NCBI GenBank assembly: GCA_020060465.1
Contig: JAGVAD010000021.1
Coordinates: 36,845-100,844, forward strand
From: Anaerolineales bacterium
Lineage (GTDB): Bacteria > Chloroflexota > Anaerolineae > Anaerolineales > UBA4823
Reading direction: 5' to 3'
DNA: 64,000 bases
In this document: positions 26,486 to 33,925 of the stretch, one piece after another
How the letters are laid out: every line of letters starts with the position of its first letter
How positions within the stretch are numbered: position 1 is the stretch's first letter
The notes under the pieces: model-generated
Database searches by the model: none
What the model saw: the letters and a program-made list of their open reading frames with translations, nothing else
Told to the model about the DNA's origin: nothing
Translations under genes and position numbers: made by a program

Positions 26486-28264
26486 TTAGTTGCTGCTGGC
26501 CAACCGGCGCCGCACGTCATCGGGCGGCAGATTCAAATAAATCACCAGCTTTTCCACGGCGCGGCGAAATACAGGCGCCGCCACCACCGAACCCCATGGC
26601 GAAGTGGAGGGTTTTTCCAGCCAGACATAAACCAGGAACTGCGGGTCATCCACCGGCCCCCAGCCGACGAAAGAGGCATTTGTCTGATTGCTGGTGTACC
26701 CCTGGCCAGGGATTGGAATTTCCGCCGTACCGGTCTTTCCCGCCACCCGATAACCCGGAACCAGCGCATCGGAAGACTCTTTTTCCAGAGAACGCGCTAA
26801 CATTTCGCTCAATGTGCGCGCTGTCTCTGGTTTGATCGGCATTCCAATCACGCGTTGCTCAATGTCGTGTTGATAGCCATCATTGATGACCGAGCGGACG
26901 ATCTTGGGCGCCATCATCACGCCATTATTGGCAATCGCCGAGATGGCTGCCGCCATTTGAACCGGCGTGACGGCGATTCCCTGACCAAATGAATTGGTGC
27001 CCAAATCCGATGCAAACCAATCGTTATCACCAGGCGCTTTCAAGCGACCTGCGACTTCGCCAGCCAGATCAACGCCGGTTAAATGTCCTAAGCCAAAGGC
27101 TTGCAAACCGCGATAAAAATTATTCGGGCCAATTTGGGTCGCCACCCATGCTAAACAAACGTTCAACGAATGTTGGAGGCAGCCGGTCATATCCTGCGGC
27201 CCCCAGGCGCCTCTGTTCCAGTTCACAATAAAGATGCCGCCGACTTCAATAGAACCGGTGTCAACAAATACCGTATCCGGCGTCACCGCGCCAGTATCCA
27301 GGGCAATCGCCATAGTCAAAGGCTTGAACACCGAACCCGGCTCATACGCCTGCCCAACCGCTCGATTGAAGGGGATATTCGACCCAGGTGGAAATACTTC
27401 TTCCAAACGCCAGTATTCATTCAAATCAATGCGCGGCGTTGTCGCCATGGCGATAATTTCACCCGTCTTGGGGTTCATCACCACCAGCGTGCCGGAGGCG
27501 GAGCCAGTCTCAGCCACGGCGTCATCAATGATCTCTTCCATAGCCAACTGAACTTCACGCTCAATGGTCAGCACTAGGCTGGCGCCGTTCGGCACCTCGG
27601 GCATCTCCTCAACGCGGTTGGGGTCGGTCGGAACAAGAACAGTACGCGCTTTGCCGGATAGGAGTTCATTAAAACGTTCCTCGACGCCGAAATAACCCTG
27701 GTTGTCTCTGCTCACAAAACCCAAAATGTTCGAAGCCAGGGCTTTCTCTGGGTAATAGCGCTCTAAATGCGGGTAATAGACCAATCCCCTCAGACTGGGG
27801 GCGTCTTTGCCATTGGCGACGTAATCCTCTTTTAGTTGTTTCTTTAACAGTTCAAGCTTATCTACAGCTTCTTGTGGGGCAAAACGCGTCAGAGTGGCAT
27901 AAACCGCGGATGGCGAAGGCTTGAGGCTGGCCATGCTAAAAACATATTCGTACTTAATATTTGGCACGATCATGCTGACCGCATGGGCAATGAATTGAGG
28001 ATCCTCCACGTCCTGCAACTCGACGCCAATTTCATACACTTTTTTATTGCCAGCCAGCAGGTTCCCCCAGCGATCGTAAATCTGGCCGCGGGCTGGAACA
28101 ATCGTCTTTTGCACCTTCGTGACCTGCTCAATCTCGGCTTCAAGCTGCTTCAACCTTTGAGGGTCCGCCTGAATGCTCATAATTCGCAGCACTATTCCAA
28201 TCGCAGCCGCGCAGAGCAACGCCCCAACAAATGAGTAACGCCAGTATTGGTCCAAATCCTTCAT
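26486..28264 (-). CDS. class B penicillin-binding protein (FtsI/PBP2-like transpeptidase)
   Basis: This septal transpeptidase cross-links peptidoglycan with FtsW. The 592-residue protein has one N-terminal membrane anchor (FVGALLCAAAIGIVLRIM), a dimerisation domain from about 40, and a transpeptidase domain with the nucleophile motif SVFK (Ser311), SLN (in CLQHSLNV) and KTGTAE near residue 509. There is no PASTA domain. The start ATG overlaps the FtsL-like stop in ATGA. I call it FtsI-like from position and architecture. Confidence 0.95.
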   Translation of the reverse strand: MKDLDQYWRYSFVGALLCAAAIGIVLRIMSIQADPQRLKQLEAEIEQVTKVQKTIVPARGQIYDRWGNLLAGNKKVYEIGVELQDVEDPQFIAHAVSMIVPNIKYEYVFSMASLKPSPSAVYATLTRFAPQEAVDKLELLKKQLKEDYVANGKDAPSLRGLVYYPHLERYYPEKALASNILGFVSRDNQGYFGVEERFNELLSGKARTVLVPTDPNRVEEMPEVPNGASLVLTIEREVQLAMEEIIDDAVAETGSASGTLVVMNPKTGEIIAMATTPRIDLNEYWRLEEVFPPGSNIPFNRAVGQAYEPGSVFKPLTMAIALDTGAVTPDTVFVDTGSIEVGGIFIVNWNRGAWGPQDMTGCLQHSLNVCLAWVATQIGPNNFYRGLQAFGLGHLTGVDLAGEVAGRLKAPGDNDWFASDLGTNSFGQGIAVTPVQMAAAISAIANNGVMMAPKIVRSVINDGYQHDIEQRVIGMPIKPETARTLSEMLARSLEKESSDALVPGYRVAGKTGTAEIPIPGQGYTSNQTNASFVGWGPVDDPQFLVYVWLEKPSTSPWGSVVAAPVFRRAVEKLVIYLNLPPDDVRRRLASSN

Positions 28265-28740
28265 GGTTTTGCCTCAGACAGCCGCAACATAGTGAAGGAG
28301 GCTTGCCGCCTCAGCCAGGTGAACAGAGACTCGGTATATTCGGCGGGTATCATCGGGGCGCTTACCACAGTTTTTTGAGCATAAGGCGCCAGGATTACCG
28401 AGCTGCGCTCAATGTAGCCGGGTAATTTCAAGTACACAATTTGTTCTGGCTGCACCTGCTCGAAGCCCAATTTGCGGGCGCGGCCTTCCATCTCTGCAAC
28501 CGAAAGAATAGAAGCCAGGCGAGCGGTGCGATCCTCAATATCTCGATCCAGGCTTTCAAGCATGCGCTGTTTGGCCTGAATGTCGCGCCCAATGATGGCC
28601 GTCTTGGCACTTACATTCAAATATATCCCGGCGACCAACGCAGCTAAGACCAGGAAAAGAGAAAACAGCCCAATGAGCTGCAATTGCCTCCGCCAGGGCG
28701 CCTGGGTATAAGATTTGGCAAGGTATTCTAGTTGCTCCAT
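28261..28740 (-). CDS. ftsL: FtsL/DivIC-like septum protein
   Basis: This 159-residue bitopic protein has one membrane helix (LQLIGLFSLFLVLAALVAGIYL) at about residues 20-41, then a coiled-coil stretch (GRDIQAKQRMLESLDRDIE), then EGRARKLGFEQVQPEQIVYL, which resembles the FtsL/DivIC end. It lies between rsmH and the PBP gene, where ftsL is expected. ATG 28740 is used; a TTG 12 bases upstream is less likely, and neither has a strong ribosome site. The C-terminal 60 residues beyond the coiled coil are unusual for FtsL. Confidence 0.75.
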   Translation of the reverse strand: MEQLEYLAKSYTQAPWRRQLQLIGLFSLFLVLAALVAGIYLNVSAKTAIIGRDIQAKQRMLESLDRDIEDRTARLASILSVAEMEGRARKLGFEQVQPEQIVYLKLPGYIERSSVILAPYAQKTVVSAPMIPAEYTESLFTWLRRQASFTMLRLSEAKP

Positions 28741-28779
28741 AAATAAAACCAAGAACTTACTTAACCAATAATTTGCAAT

Positions 28780-29802
28780 TTATGTGCCAGTTTCATCCTT
28801 ACGTGACGGTGAGCGCTCGATCCTGCGCACGGCCTGATGGCTGTTATTCGCAATACGTTCAGCCACCCGCAGCCTTGCGCTGCGCGCCCGTGGATTTTGG
28901 GCAATTTCGCTCTCTTGCGGACGAATCGGGTGGCGGGTAACTTCGACCAACGTCGCCCGATGCCCGCAGGTGCAAACCGGCTGTCGCGGCGGACATAAAC
29001 AATCGGCGCTTTCTCGGCGAAAGAATTGCTTGACAATCCGATCCTCCAGCGAATGAAACGAAATAACCGCTAACCGGCCGCCGGGCGCCAGCGCTGCAAC
29101 CGCCTGAGGCAGGACTTCCTCCAGCGCCTCCAACTCACGGTTCACCGTGATGCGTAAAGCCTGGAAAGTTCGCGTGGCCGGATGTAGTGGGCGCTTGCGC
29201 TCATCTTTGCGGCCACGCCGCTCAACTACACGCAATACAATTTCAGCCAGTTGCCCGGTTGTGGTCACCGGTCGAGCTTGCACGATCGCGTGGGCAATCT
29301 GCTTCGCAAGCGTTTCCTCGCCATACTGGAAAAGGATACGCGCCAATTCTTTCTCCGGCAGCTCATTGACCAACCGAGCGGCTGTCTGTGGATTAGCGGG
29401 ATCGAAACGCATGTCCAGGGGCGCATCCGCCGAGAATGAAAAGCCGCGTTGAGCGGCGTCTAGCTGCATAGATGAAACGCCCAGGTCAAGTAGGATGCCA
29501 TTTACTTTAGCCCATCCAACTGCCGCTAACTGCTCGGCCAATTGCGTATAGGAGGCTCGAACAATCATTACCCGCTGGCCGAACACGGCCAGGCGTTCAG
29601 CCGCTAACGACAACGCCTGTGGGTCTACATCCAGTCCTAACAATAAACCATCTGGCGAGCTGTGCTGCAAAATACCCCAGGCATGCCCACCGGCGCCCAA
29701 CGTCGCATCCACGTAAAGATTGCCTCGCGCTGGCCTCAATGCGTGTATAATCTCTTGGTAAAGTACGGGACGGTGCGCAAGCCCGTCGAAAAGATCAGGC
29801 AT
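28780..29802 (-). CDS. rsmH: 16S rRNA (cytosine1402-N4)-methyltransferase
   Basis: RsmH (MraW) methylates C1402 in the 16S rRNA decoding centre. The 340-residue protein begins HRPVLYQEIIHALRP, has the SAM site VDATLGAGGHAWGIL, LGVSSMQLDAAQRGFSF, FQALRITVNRELEALEEVLP and VISFHSLEDRIVKQFF. The C-terminal about 30 residues are a charged extension. It follows mraZ by 18 bases. Confidence 0.98.
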   Translation of the reverse strand: MPDLFDGLAHRPVLYQEIIHALRPARGNLYVDATLGAGGHAWGILQHSSPDGLLLGLDVDPQALSLAAERLAVFGQRVMIVRASYTQLAEQLAAVGWAKVNGILLDLGVSSMQLDAAQRGFSFSADAPLDMRFDPANPQTAARLVNELPEKELARILFQYGEETLAKQIAHAIVQARPVTTTGQLAEIVLRVVERRGRKDERKRPLHPATRTFQALRITVNRELEALEEVLPQAVAALAPGGRLAVISFHSLEDRIVKQFFRRESADCLCPPRQPVCTCGHRATLVEVTRHPIRPQESEIAQNPRARSARLRVAERIANNSHQAVRRIERSPSRKDETGT

Positions 29803-29820
29803 AGCCAGATGACAATAGTT

Positions 29821-30267
29821 TCACGAAACGGAGGTGGTAACCATCAGATCCGCAAACCGGGTCGCGTTGGATTGCACATCACGCAACTCTTGATCCTGTT
29901 CTTCCCAGGCTTCTGGCGACCAGACTTCGAAATAATCTCCGTTTCCCACCACGATAACGCTGACATCCAAATTCGCCGCCTCGCGCAAAAACTGCGGGAT
30001 CAAAAACCGCCCCACCCGATCTATTTCCACATGGTTCGCAGTCGAATAGATCAAGCGCCGCAACAATCGAGCAGTTGGCTCGGTGAATGTCATGCTTTGG
30101 ATTTTTTGGGAGACGGCTTCGAAAGTTCTTGCCGGAAACACCATCAGGTTGCGTTCAAAACCTTGCATCACATAAACGCCATCCGGGGTCAAATACGCGC
30201 GGAAACGCGCCGGCACCATCAGCCGTCCCTTATCATCAATGTTGTGATAGAAGCGTCCCAAGAACAT
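29821..30267 (-). CDS. mraZ: transcriptional regulator MraZ
   Basis: MraZ is the DNA-binding first gene of dcw clusters, with two AbrB-like swapped-hairpin domains. The 148-residue protein starts MFLGRFYHNIDDKGRLMVPARFR and repeats the DxxGR pattern later (EIDRVGRFLIPQFLREAA). I chose ATG 30267 because the family starts right before this sequence; an ATG 12 bases upstream is possible. Four GTGGG-type repeats lie about 50 bases upstream, so self-regulation is expected. Confidence 0.95.
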   Translation of the reverse strand: MFLGRFYHNIDDKGRLMVPARFRAYLTPDGVYVMQGFERNLMVFPARTFEAVSQKIQSMTFTEPTARLLRRLIYSTANHVEIDRVGRFLIPQFLREAANLDVSVIVVGNGDYFEVWSPEAWEEQDQELRDVQSNATRFADLMVTTSVS

Positions 30268-30292
30268 ATGTTCTACCATCCATATTAACTGC

Positions 30293-30312
30293 AAAACGCC
30301 GGTAAGCCGGCG
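30293..30312 (-). terminator. terminator-like hairpin in the mraZ leader
   Basis: On the minus strand CGCCGG, a four-base loop and CCGGCG form a perfect 6-bp GC stem followed by four T (30296-30293). It lies between the MraZ repeats and the mraZ start, so it could act as an attenuator of the dcw transcript. The stem is short, so efficiency may be low. Confidence 0.4.
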
Positions 30313-30318
30313 CTTGAT

Positions 30319-30354
30319 TCCACAATCTCCCACTTCTTCCCACTATGTACCCAC
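30319..30354 (-). promoter_or_regulatory. MraZ-binding box, four GTGGG-type repeats
   Basis: On the minus strand GTGGG occurs at 30354-30350, 30343-30339 and 30333-30329, then GTGGA at 30323-30319. The gaps are 6, 5 and 5 bases. Three or four GTGGG repeats at such spacing are the established MraZ target in other bacteria. They start directly after the -10 box, fitting repression of the promoter. Confidence 0.9.
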
Positions 30355-30383
30355 AGTATAGCCGAATTTTGTCTGAAATGCAA
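30355..30383 (-). promoter_or_regulatory. predicted promoter of the dcw cluster
   Basis: On the minus strand TTGCAT (30383-30378) and TATACT (30360-30355) are separated by 17 bases, directly before the MraZ repeats. Confidence 0.75.
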
Positions 30384-30404
30384 GGTATTCGCCCTCTAAT
30401 CCGG

Positions 30405-30426
30405 CAAATTCTAATTTTAATTTGCA
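30405..30426. promoter_or_regulatory. inverted repeat between divergent mraZ and desulfurase genes
   Basis: GCAAATT (30405-30411) and AATTTGC (30420-30426) form a perfect 7-bp inverted repeat with an eight-base AT-rich centre. It is a possible operator for either gene; no factor can be named. Confidence 0.35.
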
Positions 30427-30487
30427 GAAAATCGCAGCTTTCAAAGCATTTTTCACCCATTCCTTTTGACTTTCAATCAGGAGACCT

Positions 30488-31903
30488 ATGACCACTACCC
30501 ATCCCAAACAGGATTTTCGAGATTACTTCGTCGGCGTTGATGTCGCCACCCCCACGTTGGATGGTTCTACACGGCGTTACGTCAACCTGGATAACGCCGC
30601 CTCTACGCCGCCGCTGTGTTCCGTTCAACAGGCAGTCAACGACTTTATGACCTATTACAGCAGCGTCCATCGAGGAACTGGCTTCAAAAGCCAGCTTTGC
30701 ACCCACGCCTACGAGCAGTCTCGCCAGGTTGTGATGGATTTTCTGGGCGCCAATCCAGCACAACACACCTGCATCTTCGGCAAAAACACCACCGAAGCCA
30801 TCAACAAACTGGCGCGCCGCTTCCCTTTCACTTCGCAGCGCGATTTGGTGCTGACCACAGGCATGGAGCATCATTCCAACGATTTGCCGTGGAGAAGCGC
30901 GGCCGAAGTCATTCATGTCGGTCTCACACCCGACGGACAATTGGATGAGGCTAAATTCGACGCCCAACTTGAAGCCAACGCCAGGAGAGTCGCTCTGGTC
31001 GCGGTGACTGGCGCCAGCAACGTTACCGGTTTCATCAACCCCATTCACAGATTAGCAGAAAAAGCTCACGCAGTGGGGGCGCAAATATTGGTGGATTGCG
31101 CCCAATTGGCTCCGCATCGCAAGGTGGAGATGCGCCCACTGGACGACCCCGCCCACCTGGATTATGTGGCAATCTCCGCTCACAAGATGTACGCCCCGTA
31201 TGGCGTTGGGGCGCTGGTGGGGCGACGAGACACATTTGAGCACGGCGATCCAGATATGCGCGGCGGAGGCACGGTCGAAATCGTCACCTTAGAGGATGTG
31301 GTTTGGGCTGAGCCGCCAGACCGCGACGAGGCCGGCAGTCCAAACACAGTTGGCGCCATCGCCCTGGCGGCTGCCATCGCTCAGCTTACCACAATCGGCA
31401 TGGAAGAAGTGGCGCGCCACGAGGCTGCGTTGACCGCCTATGCTCTGGATCGCCTGGCGAAAATCCCTCAGCTCCTCATTTATGGCGACTCTGACCCAGC
31501 TCGCGCCAGTGAACGTTTAGGTGTGATCCCATTGCAACTGAAAAATACTCCTCACTTTAAAGCTGCAGCCATCTTAGGATATGAATTTGCCATCGGCGTA
31601 CGCAGCGGCTGCTTTTGCGCTCATCCATATATTCTCCATCTGCTAGGCATCACGCCCGAAGAAGCGCGTCGGGTGCGCGCCCGCATGTTGGCGCGAGATA
31701 AATCGGAAATGCCAGGATTGTTTCGGGCTTCGTTCGGCTTGTATAACACCTTTGAAGATATAGACCTCTTCGCCGAGGCGCTGGAAAACATTGCCAACGG
31801 GCGTTATCAGGGAAAATATGTTCAAGACAAGGCCTCAGGAGAATATCGCCCGCTGGGTTGGGCGCCCGATTACGATCAGTATTTCTCGATAAACAAGCAC
31901 TAA
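30488..31903 (+). CDS. class V aminotransferase, cysteine-desulfurase-like
   Basis: This 471-residue PLP enzyme resembles SufS/CsdB cysteine desulfurases, which release sulfur from cysteine for Fe-S clusters and cofactors. It shows YVNLDNAASTPPL, NTTEAINKLA, TGMEHHSNDLPW, the PLP lysine in AISAHKMYAPYGVGAL, and RSGCFCAHPYILHLL with candidate sulfur-carrying Cys residues. It is about 60 residues longer than SufS, mostly at the C-terminus (KYVQDKASGEYRPLGWAPDYD). GGAGA precedes the ATG. No suf scaffold genes are adjacent; a RecA-like gene follows by 76 bases. The substrate is not certain. Confidence 0.82.
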   Translation: MTTTHPKQDFRDYFVGVDVATPTLDGSTRRYVNLDNAASTPPLCSVQQAVNDFMTYYSSVHRGTGFKSQLCTHAYEQSRQVVMDFLGANPAQHTCIFGKNTTEAINKLARRFPFTSQRDLVLTTGMEHHSNDLPWRSAAEVIHVGLTPDGQLDEAKFDAQLEANARRVALVAVTGASNVTGFINPIHRLAEKAHAVGAQILVDCAQLAPHRKVEMRPLDDPAHLDYVAISAHKMYAPYGVGALVGRRDTFEHGDPDMRGGGTVEIVTLEDVVWAEPPDRDEAGSPNTVGAIALAAAIAQLTTIGMEEVARHEAALTAYALDRLAKIPQLLIYGDSDPARASERLGVIPLQLKNTPHFKAAAILGYEFAIGVRSGCFCAHPYILHLLGITPEEARRVRARMLARDKSEMPGLFRASFGLYNTFEDIDLFAEALENIANGRYQGKYVQDKASGEYRPLGWAPDYDQYFSINKH

Positions 31904-31979
31904 GCGTTCGAGGCGCGCCGCCCGATGCTGCGTTGCGCATTCTATCATCAGATGATCGTCGCGGAGCGCAAGTCGCCGA

Positions 31980-32897
31980 ATGTATTCACCCGCTCTTTTC
32001 ATTAGCGAAGCGTTTTCGACGGGTTCGCTGCGTCTGGATGTAGCCATGCGCACCGGCGGCGTATTGCCTGGCGAAATGGTCGAAATTTGCGGAGACGAAG
32101 GCAGCGGTAAAACTGCGCTCAGCCAGCATATTGTCGCGGCGGCTCAGCGACTGGGCAAAACTTGCGCATGGATAGATGCCGATCTGACGTTGGATGGAAA
32201 TTTCGCCCGGCGCTGCGGGGTAAATCTCTCCGAACTATATCTCGCCTTCCCCACCGACCTCAGCCAAACGCTGGATATATTGGAAACGCTGGCAACGAGC
32301 GGCGCGTTCGATCTCATTGTGGTTGATTCGCTGACCTCCTGGCTGCCTTACCACGCTTACATCCGCGAATCGCCCAACCAAAGCCCGCCCTCCGAGGAGA
32401 AGCTCATCTCTATAGCCTTGCGTCGGCTGGTGCCATTGGTAAGCCGTCGAGCGCTCACCATCCTATTCACCCGCCGTTTGCGACAGAAGGGACCCATCGC
32501 TTACCATAAATTGGCCGCACATCTGGCGCGGCTCTCGCTTAAGCTGCACACCAGCTTACATCTTACCTTGCGGGCAGGGGGGCTCATTGAACAGGATGGC
32601 AAGATTATTGGACAACATGTGCTGGCGCGCCTGGCGCGGCGAGAAATTGCCCCTTGTTGGCATTCGATAGAATTTGATATAATTTACAATCAAGGTATTG
32701 TAAAAGTCGGCGAAGTTTTTGACCTGGGAATAGCGTTAGGCTATCTTCTTTTACAAAACGGCGTCTATACTTTTCGAGGCGTCGAGCTGGGGAGCGGACG
32801 TGAGGCGGCGATGCAAGCGCTTCAACGCCATGCACTCCTCGAAACACTAGAACAGGTCATTCGCCGCAAGCTGCTGTGGACTACGGCTCTACGATGA
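31980..32897 (+). CDS. strongly diverged RecA-like ATPase
   Basis: This 305-residue protein aligns with RecA along most of its length: FSTGSLRLDVAM, Walker A GDEGSGKT (residues 38-45, usual GPESSGKT), WIDADLTLD (usual FIDAEHALD, so the catalytic Glu is Asp68), Walker B DLIVVDS (111-117), then IEFDIIYNQGIVKVGEVFDLGIAL near the end. It lacks the roughly 30-residue N-terminal polymerisation helix. The L1 segment and the L2 segment (RRLRQKGPIAY in place of QIRMKIGVMFG) do not match RecA. An in-frame stop upstream limits extension. recX and rny follow, as in recA loci. It may be the genome's RecA, a paralogue, or ImuA-like. Confidence 0.75.
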   Translation: MYSPALFISEAFSTGSLRLDVAMRTGGVLPGEMVEICGDEGSGKTALSQHIVAAAQRLGKTCAWIDADLTLDGNFARRCGVNLSELYLAFPTDLSQTLDILETLATSGAFDLIVVDSLTSWLPYHAYIRESPNQSPPSEEKLISIALRRLVPLVSRRALTILFTRRLRQKGPIAYHKLAAHLARLSLKLHTSLHLTLRAGGLIEQDGKIIGQHVLARLARREIAPCWHSIEFDIIYNQGIVKVGEVFDLGIALGYLLLQNGVYTFRGVELGSGREAAMQALQRHALLETLEQVIRRKLLWTTALR

Positions 32898-32957
32898 GCA
32901 TCCAATGTCCACCGTACCCAGCGGCCATGCTGTGACCAGGCAATGCGATGATTATGC

Positions 32958-32973
32958 ATTGTTTAGAAACAAT
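32958..32973. promoter_or_regulatory. palindromic site in the recA-like/recX spacer
   Basis: ATTGTTT (32958-32964) and AAACAAT (32967-32973) are a perfect 7-bp inverted repeat with a two-base centre. It has the form of an operator but does not match GAAC-N4-GTTC or CTGT-N8-ACAG LexA boxes. Confidence 0.35.
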
Positions 32974-33217
32974 TGATCTCAGGGCAATGAATGGTATGGT
33001 AAAAAGCCGATTCTGGAATATCTCTCAAGAACCGGCTGGATTATCCTGACGAGAAAAACGGGTAAATGATCGCCAATCCATCAATGCACAGGATATACGC
33101 TAAAAGCACCTGATTTTGAGTTGGCGTGCAGCGACCCAAACGGGTTGAAGCTATTCTGATCAGTATGCTTTTACGATAGCTGACAACTGAGATCATCGAA
33201 ATTCATTGGGACACGTG

Positions 33218-33259
33218 TGGCCGCGTTCTTCAAGATGCAGGAGCGCGGCCAGGCTTTTT
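33218..33259 (+). terminator. terminator-like hairpin seven bases before recX
   Basis: TGGCCGCG (33218-33225) pairs with CGCGGCCA (33244-33251), followed by GG, C and five T (33255-33259). recX starts at 33266, so read-through or a start within this region is needed for recX expression. Confidence 0.6.
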
Positions 33260-33265
33260 AAGACG

Positions 33266-33925
33266 ATGGAACACAGGATTACCGCTCTAACACTGCAAAA
33301 GCGAAACCATCAACGGGTGAATGTTTACCTGGATGGGGAATTCGCCTTCGGGTTGGCGCGCATCGTGGCTGCCTGGCTACAGGTTGGTCAGGTGATCACC
33401 GATGAGAAGATCGCTCAACTGCTCGCCGAAGATGAGCGCGAAACAGCCTTCCAGAGCGCCTTGCGGTTGATCCAACTTCGCCCGCGTTCTGAAAACGAAA
33501 TCCGTCAAAAATTGCTTCAACGCAAAGAAAAGGATGACGTCATCCAGGCTGTCATCGAGCGATTGAAACAAAGCGGGTTGTTGAATGACGAGGTCTTCGC
33601 CAGAGACTGGATAGAAAACCGGGCTGAATTGCGGCCGCGCAGCCGCCGCGCTCTGGCCTATGAACTAAGCCAGCGTGGGGTCGAACGCAGCGTGATCGAA
33701 ACCAACCTGGCGGAAATCAATGATGATGAAATGGCTTATCGCGCCGCCCAAAACAAGGCGCGTAAATTTAAAGATTTAGATTGGAGTGAATTTCGTTTGA
33801 AACTTTACCGCTATCTGGCGCAGCGCGGCTTCGACTACGCTGCCAGCCAGCAAGCGATTTCTCGCGTCTGGCAAGAGATGCACGACGCAGAAACTATACC
33901 GGAAGATGATGAGGGATTCTTATGA
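33266..33925 (+). CDS. recX: regulatory protein RecX
   Basis: RecX is a helical-repeat protein that binds RecA filaments and limits their growth. The 219-residue protein begins [26 protein letters not shown], then [48 protein letters not shown] and [21 protein letters not shown], which are three-helix RecX repeats. ATG 33266 lacks a clear ribosome site and stands seven bases after a T run. The stop overlaps rny in ATGA. Its presence suggests that the RecA-like protein upstream, or another RecA, still forms filaments. Confidence 0.88.
   Translation: MEHRITALTLQKRNHQRVNVYLDGEFAFGLARIVAAWLQVGQVITDEKIAQLLAEDERETAFQSALRLIQLRPRSENEIRQKLLQRKEKDDVIQAVIERLKQSGLLNDEVFARDWIENRAELRPRSRRALAYELSQRGVERSVIETNLAEINDDEMAYRAAQNKARKFKDLDWSEFRLKLYRYLAQRGFDYAASQQAISRVWQEMHDAETIPEDDEGFL

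Larger units (their letters stand above)
32898..33265. other. 368-base intergenic stretch before recX
   Basis: I see no gene here. It holds a perfect palindrome (32958-32973), an imperfect hairpin AGCCGATTCT (33005-33014) with AGAACCGGCT (33028-33037), and a terminator-like hairpin just before recX. No open frame with a ribosome site stands out. Confidence 0.6.
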
